39,412 nucleotides of DNA from Bacteroidales bacterium (GTDB lineage: Bacteria; Bacteroidota; Bacteroidia; Bacteroidales; UBA7960): positions 1 through 39,412 of the forward strand of contig PWJC01000085.1 of NCBI GenBank assembly GCA_003560165.1, written 5' to 3'. This document shows positions 23,065 through 30,152 of this stretch, in pieces. Position numbers and translations under genes: made by a program. Positions within the stretch are counted from its first letter, which is position 1; every line of letters begins with the position of its first letter. The notes below the pieces were generated by a model. The model searched no databases, was not told where the DNA came from, and saw only the letters and a program-made list of their open reading frames with translations.

Positions 23065-24216
23065 CTATACCCCGAGATATCGCGAAATGACCATGCGAAG
23101 GATCTCCGAAGTGCCTTCTCCAATTTGAAGCAAGCGCTGGTCGCGGTAAAAACGTTCTACCGGATGGGGTTTGAAAAGCCCTTTTGCCCCATGGATCTGA
23201 ACGGCTTCATCGGCTATTTCGCGGGCAATTTCGGAGGTGTATAGTTTGCTTATGGCCGCCTCACGGGCAAACTGCATGTTGTTGTCCTTTCTCCAGCAGG
23301 CATTGTATAAAGTGTTGCGGGCCAGTTCTATTTTAACGTCCATGTCTGCCAGCTTGAAGCCCACCGCCTGGAATTTGGAAATGCTCTGTCCGAATTGTTG
23401 CCGTTGTTTTGCATGCTCCAGCGAGGCCTCCATGGCACCCCGCGAGAGCCCAAGGCCGATGGCGGCAATGGAAAGCCTTCCCGAATCGAGGGTGTTGAGC
23501 ATGATCCTGCCTCCCTGCCCTTCTTCGCCCAGCAGGTTGGCGGCAGGAACACGGCAGTCCTTGAAAAACAATTTCCCGGTATCGCTCGAACGCCACATCA
23601 TCTTCCCAAGGATGCGCTCGGTGGTGAAGCCCGGGGTCCCTTTCTCCACGATGATGGCAGAAAGCCGTTTTCTGCCGTTTTTTTCACCGGTAACAGCCTG
23701 CAGGGTAACCCCGGCCGATATTTCGGAAGACGAATTGGTAATATGGGTCTTTGAGCCGTTGATCACCCAATGATCGCCTTCGAGCCTGGCATTGGTTTCC
23801 GAGCCCATGGCATCGGAGCCTGCATTGTCTTCGGTAAGTCCGAAGGCCCAGATCTTTTCGCCCGTGCACAAGGGTGGGATCAGCCGTTTTTTCTGTTCTT
23901 CGGATCCGTACTTCAACAAGGGGGCAATGCCCAGGGAGTTGACTGCTGCCACCGTGGCTGCCTGTGAACTGTCGACCCTGGCCAGTTCCTCTACGATGAT
24001 GATGTATGAAAGGGTATCCAGGTTACGACCGCCCAGTTCCCTGGGCGCCTGTATGCCAAAAAATCCCATTTCCCCCATTCTCCTGGTGAGTTCGGCAGAG
24101 AAGGTTTCCTTATCTTCTAGTTCAGAGGCAACCGGCTTGATTTCCTGTTGCGCGAACGCCCGGACCTCCATTCTGAGAGTTTCATGCTCCTGTGTCAAAT
24201 ACGGACTGTTGAACAT
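23065..24216 (-). CDS. acyl-CoA dehydrogenase, candidate isovaleryl-CoA dehydrogenase
   Basis: FAD-dependent acyl-CoA dehydrogenase of 383 residues from the ATG at 24216 (MFNSPYLTQEHETLR), forming a 2-enoyl-CoA and passing electrons to ETF. Family segments include FGLTEDNAGSDA, ITNSSSEISAG, RQQFGQSISKFQAV and IHGAKGLF. Context (carboxylase and hydratase of leucine breakdown directly upstream) argues for isovaleryl-CoA as substrate. The catalytic base, however, is in the short-chain position: E367 in QIGEGTSEI, while the position that carries the base in true isovaleryl-CoA dehydrogenases is a glycine here (LDSGRLSI). So the assignment rests on context, and a short or 2-methyl-branched acyl-CoA is possible. 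A 103-base gap separates it from the carboxylase gene; the next gene is 10 bases away. Confidence 0.85.
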   Translation of the reverse strand: MFNSPYLTQEHETLRMEVRAFAQQEIKPVASELEDKETFSAELTRRMGEMGFFGIQAPRELGGRNLDTLSYIIIVEELARVDSSQAATVAAVNSLGIAPLLKYGSEEQKKRLIPPLCTGEKIWAFGLTEDNAGSDAMGSETNARLEGDHWVINGSKTHITNSSSEISAGVTLQAVTGEKNGRKRLSAIIVEKGTPGFTTERILGKMMWRSSDTGKLFFKDCRVPAANLLGEEGQGGRIMLNTLDSGRLSIAAIGLGLSRGAMEASLEHAKQRQQFGQSISKFQAVGFKLADMDVKIELARNTLYNACWRKDNNMQFAREAAISKLYTSEIAREIADEAVQIHGAKGLFKPHPVERFYRDQRLLQIGEGTSEILRMVISRYLGV

Positions 24217-24231
24217 TCGTGTAGATGATAG

Positions 24232-24239
24232 TAAAGTTA
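24232..24239 (-). promoter_or_regulatory. near-consensus -7 element before the acyl-CoA dehydrogenase gene
   Basis: TAACTTTA on the minus strand is one base from TAnnTTTG and lies 15 bases before the ATG at 24216, in the 103-base gap after the biotin carboxylase gene. If used, it would place the dehydrogenase gene on one transcript with the mevalonate genes. Weak evidence. Confidence 0.25.
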
Positions 24240-24319
24240 ATTCGGAATATATGCCTATTAACAACCCAAACGCGCACTGGTTCGGTAAAAGTAAAAAAAA
24301 TAAGCGCCAACAGAGTAAA

Positions 24320-26320
24320 CTATCTCACTTTATTTGATAAACAGATAAGCGGGGCATTGTCTTCGACCATGTCGCCTTCATTTACCTCTATTTTTTTTAC
24401 GAATGCTTTTGCCGTAGCCGCTATCTTGTTTTCCATCTTCATGGATTCCAGTATCAGCAGGGTATCCCCCCTGTTTACCTGCTTGCCCGGGTCGACGCAG
24501 ATCCTGACCACTTTCCCGTGCATGGGCGACCTGACAAGATGTTCTCCTTCCAGCACTGGGTTCTCATTGATCGCGCTGAGGATTTCCCTGGTCAGGTACC
24601 TTTCGGGGCTTACCCTTATGGCGAACCCATTGTACTGAAACAGCAGCGCCCCGTTTACACTCAGGTAATACAAGATATGGACGCTGCCCCCCACCTCGAT
24701 CTGCATGCGGTAATCGTTGCACATAATCAGGCGGTAACTGGTCGGGGGGGCATCGTCTGTGCCCAGGTGATCGTGGGTATAATACACCAGGCGTAGTTTG
24801 ATAACTTTGCCATTGACCAACAAACTGGGTTGGGGAAGCAACCTCCAGAACCCGATGCGCTGCCAGGCAGATTGTCCCTGTTTTCTTTTGTGCCCGTTGG
24901 CAAACAGGAATGCCACGGCCAACAGCCTGTTTGTTAGCAGAACTTTTTCGGATTTCGCCCCGGTCTTCTTCGTGCTGGCCCGGCTCTGTCCCGTGTGGCT
25001 CTTTCCCTGGACAAAGCTTGCTGAAGAAAGCAGTTCGAGCAGGTACTGCTGATTGGTGGTTATGCCCAGGATCACGTAATCCTTCAGGTAGCGGATCAAC
25101 TTTTTTCTGGCAGTCTCCCGGCCGGAGGCATGGCATATTACCTTGCTGATCATGGGATCGAACAGGCTGCTGATCTCCCCCGGGCCGTCCAGTGAGGTGT
25201 CGATACGCAGCCCGTCCCCTGTGGGCAGCTTGTGCATCAATACCTTGCCCGGGCAGGGACGAAAGTCATTCTGTGGGTCTTCGGCATATACCCTCGCTTC
25301 GATAGCATGCCCGTGAATGCTGACTTCATCCTGCGAAAAAGACAGGGGTTGCCCGCTGGCGATCCTGATTTGTTCCCTTACCATGTCGATGCCGGTGATC
25401 ATTTCGGTAACGGGGTGTTCGACTTGTATCCTGGTGTTCATTTCCAGGAAAAAAAAGTCCTTGCCCTGGACCAGGAATTCGACGGTGCCAGCACTGTAAT
25501 AACCGATGTGGCTCCCCAGCGCAATGGCTGCCTGAACGAGTTGGCGGCGCAACTCAGCACTCAGGTTGGGCGCCGGCGATTCTTCGATGACTTTCTGGTG
25601 CCGGCGTTGCAACGAACATTCCCTTTCATACAGGCTGATCAGCTGTCCGTGCTGGTCGCCCAGCAATTGAACTTCGATATGCCTGGGAGAGGGCAGTAGT
25701 TTTTCAAGGTATACCTCGGGATTGCCGAAATAACTGCCGGCTTCCCTGCGAGTGGCCTCGAGGGCCTCTGATAGCTGTTCGGCCGACTCTACCCTCCGCA
25801 TGCCTTTTCCGCCACCCCCGGCTGCCGCCTTGACAAGCAGGGGGTATCCCAGCTTTCCGGCTTGCCTGTCAAGGCTTTCTAGGTTGCCTGTGACCCCTTC
25901 AATGACAGGGATGCCCAGTTTGCCGGCAAGCATTCTGGCCTCGGCCTTGTTTCCCATCAGCCTGATGGCATCTTCACCGGGTCCGATAAAGATCAGCCCG
26001 GCTTCCCTGACGGCCTTGGCGAATTCAGGTTCTTCCGACAAGAAACCGTATCCGGGGTGAATGGCATCCACCCCGCTTTCGAGGGCAATGCCGATCAGTT
26101 TCCGGATGTCAAGGTAGGTCTCTGTGAGGTTGTCCCCCCTAAGCAAAAAGCGTTCATCGGCCTGGCGGGCATGAAGGGCTCCTGCGTCCGTGGCGGTATA
26201 TACCGCCACGGTGGCGATGCCCATCTGCCTCAGGGTATCGAAAATCCTTACGGCAATTTCTCCCCTGCCAGCCACCATGACCTTGTTGATCTGCCTTATG
26301 GGGTGAGGTCGTTTTTCCAT
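24320..26320 (-). CDS. mccA: methylcrotonyl-CoA carboxylase, biotin carboxylase/carrier subunit
   Basis: Alpha subunit of an acyl-CoA carboxylase: an ATP-grasp biotin carboxylase at the N-terminus (GRGEIAVRIF near 18-27, HPGYGFLSE, AAAGGGGKGMR, EMNTRIQVEHPVTE) and a biotinyl carrier domain at the C-terminus with the biotin-accepting lysine K628 in LESMKMEN. The 666 residues match 3-methylcrotonyl-CoA or propionyl-CoA carboxylase alpha chains; pairing with the strongly MCC-like beta chain and the hydratase favours 3-methylcrotonyl-CoA. It makes 3-methylglutaconyl-CoA. The ATG at 26320 overlaps the hydratase gene by 25 bases. The middle region (about 445-500, rich in Ser, Lys and Gln) is a variable linker. 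Biotin ligase is not in the window. Confidence 0.9.
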   Translation of the reverse strand: MEKRPHPIRQINKVMVAGRGEIAVRIFDTLRQMGIATVAVYTATDAGALHARQADERFLLRGDNLTETYLDIRKLIGIALESGVDAIHPGYGFLSEEPEFAKAVREAGLIFIGPGEDAIRLMGNKAEARMLAGKLGIPVIEGVTGNLESLDRQAGKLGYPLLVKAAAGGGGKGMRRVESAEQLSEALEATRREAGSYFGNPEVYLEKLLPSPRHIEVQLLGDQHGQLISLYERECSLQRRHQKVIEESPAPNLSAELRRQLVQAAIALGSHIGYYSAGTVEFLVQGKDFFFLEMNTRIQVEHPVTEMITGIDMVREQIRIASGQPLSFSQDEVSIHGHAIEARVYAEDPQNDFRPCPGKVLMHKLPTGDGLRIDTSLDGPGEISSLFDPMISKVICHASGRETARKKLIRYLKDYVILGITTNQQYLLELLSSASFVQGKSHTGQSRASTKKTGAKSEKVLLTNRLLAVAFLFANGHKRKQGQSAWQRIGFWRLLPQPSLLVNGKVIKLRLVYYTHDHLGTDDAPPTSYRLIMCNDYRMQIEVGGSVHILYYLSVNGALLFQYNGFAIRVSPERYLTREILSAINENPVLEGEHLVRSPMHGKVVRICVDPGKQVNRGDTLLILESMKMENKIAATAKAFVKKIEVNEGDMVEDNAPLICLSNKVR

Positions 26321-27087
26321 CCTGGTTTGCGTTTTTCAATGAATGCCCTGATGCCCTCTTCGGCTTCCCTGCCCTGTCTGGTTTTTTCCAGAACGATGGA
26401 CGTATGGTCGAGCAGATCGTTGTTGAGCCCCTTGCCGGCAATGTGGATCAGGAGCTGTTTGCTGGTTTTGACTGCCCCGGGGGCATTTCCGGTCAGCTGA
26501 TTGCATAGTTCTCCGAGCCGGTCTTCCAGTTGGTCCGAAGAGAGGGCAATATCCACAAGCCCGGCTTCCCTGGCAAGCTCTGCATCGAGCTCCGCTCCGG
26601 TAAGCATCAGTTGCCTGGCCCTGAATTCGCCGGTACGGCGGATTACAAAGGGCGATATGGTTGCCGGGACCAGTCCCAGCCTCACCTCACTGAAAGCAAA
26701 CCGGGCATCCTCGGTGGCCAGTACAAAATCGGCGCAGGCGATCAGCCCCATGGCCCCGCCCATGGCAGCTCCGTGGACTACGGCCAGCAAAGGTTTGGGG
26801 AAACCAAAAAGAGACATGAACAGACGGGGAAGCACATAGGAAGGCTTTTTGTCCGGTTTCAGGCCCTGGTCATTCATCCAGTGAAGATCGGCTCCTGCGC
26901 AAAAAGCTTTTCCCCTGCCGCGCAACACCACCACACGGACCTGCTCATCCTGTTCCAGCTTGCCCAGCAGGGTGGACAGCTCAGCGGCCATCTGACTGTC
27001 GATGGCATTGCGTGTACGGGGAAGATTCAGCCAGATGGTGGTTATGTGTCCCGAAACGGCGGTCTGTATGGTATGCATAGGGCTCAT
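26296..27087 (-). CDS. enoyl-CoA hydratase family, probable methylglutaconyl-CoA hydratase
   Basis: Crotonase-fold protein of 263 residues expected to hydrate 3-methylglutaconyl-CoA to HMG-CoA, the last step from leucine before the HMG-CoA branch point. Oxyanion-hole segments are GKAFCAGADLHWM and VHGAAMGGAMGLIACADF; the two catalytic acidic positions lie in SEVRLGLVPA and the segment before it. The ATG at 27087 is chosen because AGGA stands 6 bases upstream; ATGs at 27093 and 27078 are alternatives. The gene lies between the two carboxylase subunit genes, 74 bases after mccB and overlapping mccA, the same grouping as in bacterial leucine/isovalerate utilisation operons. Crotonase substrates are hard to predict, so the specificity is from context. 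Confidence 0.85.
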   Translation of the reverse strand: MSPMHTIQTAVSGHITTIWLNLPRTRNAIDSQMAAELSTLLGKLEQDEQVRVVVLRGRGKAFCAGADLHWMNDQGLKPDKKPSYVLPRLFMSLFGFPKPLLAVVHGAAMGGAMGLIACADFVLATEDARFAFSEVRLGLVPATISPFVIRRTGEFRARQLMLTGAELDAELAREAGLVDIALSSDQLEDRLGELCNQLTGNAPGAVKTSKQLLIHIAGKGLNNDLLDHTSIVLEKTRQGREAEEGIRAFIEKRKPGWKNDLTP

Positions 27088-27161
27088 TGACATTCCTGAT
27101 ATGTTAAAGGCCTGTATCAGTTCCTGGTCCGGGAGCCATCCCGGCCATTTGCTGGCCCGGG

Positions 27162-28769
27162 CTACATCCTGTAGATGCCGCTTCGGGGTTCTGCCCAGGG
27201 TTTGTTCAGAGAGGTGGCAATGGCCATGGCCACCACCTGCCTTGTTTGCATGGGTTCGATGATGCCATCGTCCCATAGCCTCGACGAGCTGTAATAAGCC
27301 GACCCTTCCTCTTCGTATTTCTTCAGGATATCTTCCTTCAGTTGTTCGATCCCATCCGGATCAGGTGGCATTCCACGGGCCTGCATCTGCTCAGACTTGA
27401 CCTGGGCAAGCACATTGGCGGCTTGTTGTCCCCCCATGACCGAAATGCGGGCGGCCGGCCACATGAAAAGGAAATGGGGGTTGAAGGCCCTTCCCGCCAT
27501 GGCGTAGTTGCCCGCACCATAAGACCCCCCGGTGATGATGGTGATCTTGGGGACTGTGGCATTTGCCACGGCATGTACCAGCTTGGCCCCGTCCCTTGCC
27601 AGTCCGGCTGTTTCATAGGCTTTTCCGACCATAAACCCGGTGATGTTCTGCAAGAACAAAAGGGGGATCTTCCTGAAATTGCAGAGTTGTATAAAATGGG
27701 TGCCTTTCAGGGATGATTCGGCAAAAAGGACCCCGCCGTTGGCAACCACTCCCACGGGATAGCCCATGATGTGCCCGAAGCCTGTGACCAGGGTGGTGGC
27801 GTATCTGGCCTTGAACTCGTGAAACCGGCTCCCGTCGAGCAGGCGGGCAATGACCTCATAAGGATCTGTTTGCTTTTTAGGGTCTGTTTGGATCACACCC
27901 GGCAACTCCCACGGATCGTAGAGGGGTTCTTCGGCCTCCCTGAGGCTGAGTTGCTGTTTCCGGCCCGGCTGCAGGGTCTCGAAAATGCTGCGGCAAATGG
28001 ATATGGCGTGCTGGTCGTTTTCGGCAAAATGATCGGCCACCCCCGAACGGGTGGTGTGGACCTCAGCCCCGCCCAGCTCTTCGGGCGTCACCACTTCGCC
28101 GGTGGCCGCCTTGACCAGCGGGGGGCCACCGATAAAGATGGTGCCCTGGTTCCTGACAATGACCGTTTCATCGCTCATGGCAGGTATATAGGCCCCTCCC
28201 GCAGTACATGAGCCCATCACCAGGGCGATCTGGGGGCAACCCTGAGCCGAAAGCTGTGCCTGATTATAGAAAATGCGGCCAAAGTCTTCCTTGTCGGGAA
28301 ACACTTCGGCCTGTGCGGGCAGGAATATTCCCCCTGAGTCGACCATGTAAACACAGGGCAAATTGTTCTGCATGGCGATCTCCTGGGCGCGTATGTGTTT
28401 GCGGATGGTTTCCTTGACATAGGTACCGCCCTTTACGGTAGCATCGTTGGCAATGATGATGGCCTCCTGGCCGTGGATCATTCCGATGCCTGTCACAATG
28501 CCCGCGCCCGGAAAGCTGTCGTCGTATTGGCCGAAGGCTGCCAGTGTCGATAATTCCAGAAATGGAGTGCCTGGATCTGTCAGCAATTCGATCCGCTCTC
28601 TTGCCAGGAGTTTGTTCCTCGATCTGTGCTTGCGGATCGCCTCCTCGGGCCCACCCTTCATGGCTTTCTCCATGATGCGGCGGTGATTTTCCAGAAAGGC
28701 CCTGTATTGAACGTGGTTATCAATGAATTCACGGCCCTTTGTGTCGATATGTGACTGTTGGCTATACAC
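27162..28769 (-). CDS. mccB: methylcrotonyl-CoA carboxylase, carboxyltransferase (beta) subunit
   Basis: Carboxyltransferase that moves CO2 from biotin to 3-methylcrotonyl-CoA. The 535 residues are strikingly similar, from memory, to MCC beta subunits: [68 protein letters not shown] and [13 protein letters not shown]. These segments distinguish it from propionyl-CoA carboxylase beta chains. Translation starts at a GTG (28769); the next in-frame ATG would remove 32 residues. It is the first gene of the leucine-mevalonate run and starts only 33 bases after the stop of the SsnA-like gene, so it may be read through from the purine block. No good promoter motif is seen in that gap. Confidence 0.94.
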   Translation of the reverse strand: MYSQQSHIDTKGREFIDNHVQYRAFLENHRRIMEKAMKGGPEEAIRKHRSRNKLLARERIELLTDPGTPFLELSTLAAFGQYDDSFPGAGIVTGIGMIHGQEAIIIANDATVKGGTYVKETIRKHIRAQEIAMQNNLPCVYMVDSGGIFLPAQAEVFPDKEDFGRIFYNQAQLSAQGCPQIALVMGSCTAGGAYIPAMSDETVIVRNQGTIFIGGPPLVKAATGEVVTPEELGGAEVHTTRSGVADHFAENDQHAISICRSIFETLQPGRKQQLSLREAEEPLYDPWELPGVIQTDPKKQTDPYEVIARLLDGSRFHEFKARYATTLVTGFGHIMGYPVGVVANGGVLFAESSLKGTHFIQLCNFRKIPLLFLQNITGFMVGKAYETAGLARDGAKLVHAVANATVPKITIITGGSYGAGNYAMAGRAFNPHFLFMWPAARISVMGGQQAANVLAQVKSEQMQARGMPPDPDGIEQLKEDILKKYEEEGSAYYSSSRLWDDGIIEPMQTRQVVAMAIATSLNKPWAEPRSGIYRM

Positions 28770-28802
28770 GCTTTGTTATTATGTTAAATGGTCAATGACG
28801 GT

Positions 28803-30086
28803 TTATGGTACTCCGACCGCCTGCATCTTATTCCACAACCGCCGCGACTGGGCAGCAGATTCTTTTAACACCGTTTCCTCGTCAATGGTTTGAAGAACCC
28901 TGTTTTTTACGATCAGCCTGCCCCCGGCAATGACATCGCGTACATTTCCTGCATGCATGCCAAAGACCATGTGGGCGGGCAGGTTGTCGCTGTTGAGCTC
29001 GGTGGGGCTGTCGTAGGCGAGCACCACCAGATTGTTGTCGTCATCGCCGGCAAAGCCGTTTTGTTTCAGGTAGCGGTGTATGTTCCTCAGTCGGGCGTAT
29101 GCCGAAACGGGGTCGATCTGGTCCACACCCTGCCCTGCCAGAAAGGCTGCCCTGCAACTGCGCAGCATATCGCTGTGCATGCCGTCGGTGCCAAGCATGA
29201 TGCGGCTTCCCAGACCCCGGGCGTTGAACCGTCCAACCTTGTTTTTGAGGTTGCTTTCCATGTTTTGAGCCACCCAGCAAGGTTTGTTTCCCAGAAGTTT
29301 CCGTTCGTCATCGTCGAGGTGTAATCCGTGTACCATGATGGTTTTGGATGAGTCGAGCACCCCGGCCCCGTCCAGCCTCTGAACCACCCGGCTGTTGTAG
29401 TTGTCAAGGCAATGCTCCTGGTCGCATGTGTCTTCTGCAAGATGCATATGGATGCCCGAATCATGGCGCTGCATCAGCTCTACTGCCTTTTTCAGGGTGT
29501 CGTTGCCAACGGTAAAGGAGGCATGCAGCCCCACCAGGCCCTGCTTGCCTTGCAGGTAGCTGTCTGTTTCTTCAAGTCCCAGGGCTGTGCTATGTGATCC
29601 GTCGCGGTCGCTCACTTCGTAACACAGCAGATGGGCAATACCCACCTGTTCAAAAGAGCCGGCAATGATGTCGAGCGAACCCCTGATATGATGCGGTGAT
29701 GCATGATGATCGGCTACAAAGGTGGCCCCCGACTTTGCTGCAGCCATGGCGGTCACCAATGCACTCATTCGTATGCTGTCAGCATCCAGGCTTTTGTCCA
29801 GACGCCACCAGATGCTGCGCAGTATGTCTAGAAAGCCTGCAGGCGGGCTTGGCGGAGGGGGCATGCCCCTGGCAAGGGCCGAGTAAACGTGATGGTGCGC
29901 CACGGCAAAGGATCTGGTTACCAGCTTTCCCCTGCAGTCGATCACATCATGCTCCCCGGCAGCAATGCCTCCCGGGCTGCCCAGGGTGATCCTTCCCCCG
30001 GGGCCCTCTTCCACCAGAACATCCGCTGGCTGAAAGACCAGGGTGTCCCAATGGACAAAGTTCGCATTCTGTAATAATATCGCCAT
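28803..30086 (-). CDS. ssnA: SsnA-like amidohydrolase
   Basis: Amidohydrolase-superfamily enzyme of the SsnA/chlorohydrolase group, predicted to deaminate or hydrolyse a purine-related heterocycle. The 427 residues carry H64 and H66 in AVAHHHVYSALARGM, GLHASFTVGND, MHLAEDTCDQEH, MVHGLHLDDDE and the metal aspartate in LGTDGMHSDM. A late VIAGGRLIV strand belongs to the composite domain. SsnA is encoded with YgfK and XdhD in the purine/uric acid catabolic clusters of E. coli and gut anaerobes, and both neighbours are present here. The exact reaction is not settled for the family. It follows the xanthine dehydrogenase gene by 66 bases. Confidence 0.85.
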   Translation of the reverse strand: MAILLQNANFVHWDTLVFQPADVLVEEGPGGRITLGSPGGIAAGEHDVIDCRGKLVTRSFAVAHHHVYSALARGMPPPPSPPAGFLDILRSIWWRLDKSLDADSIRMSALVTAMAAAKSGATFVADHHASPHHIRGSLDIIAGSFEQVGIAHLLCYEVSDRDGSHSTALGLEETDSYLQGKQGLVGLHASFTVGNDTLKKAVELMQRHDSGIHMHLAEDTCDQEHCLDNYNSRVVQRLDGAGVLDSSKTIMVHGLHLDDDERKLLGNKPCWVAQNMESNLKNKVGRFNARGLGSRIMLGTDGMHSDMLRSCRAAFLAGQGVDQIDPVSAYARLRNIHRYLKQNGFAGDDDNNLVVLAYDSPTELNSDNLPAHMVFGMHAGNVRDVIAGGRLIVKNRVLQTIDEETVLKESAAQSRRLWNKMQAVGVP

Positions 30087-30152
30087 AAACAGGATATGTT
30101 TTCAACCAGCCAGCCTCTCTTTGCGACAACCAGCCAAAAGCCGACTGCCAAA

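Noticed and set aside
16873-28769. HMG-CoA lyase or HMG-CoA synthase hidden within the leucine-mevalonate run
   Set aside because: All coding space is taken by the nine assigned genes and one YgjV-like gene; none resembles either enzyme.
27162-28769. Propionyl-CoA carboxylase as the identity of the beta subunit
   Set aside because: The segments [26 protein letters not shown] and [14 protein letters not shown] are those of methylcrotonyl-CoA carboxylase beta chains, and the hydratase and dehydrogenase neighbours agree.
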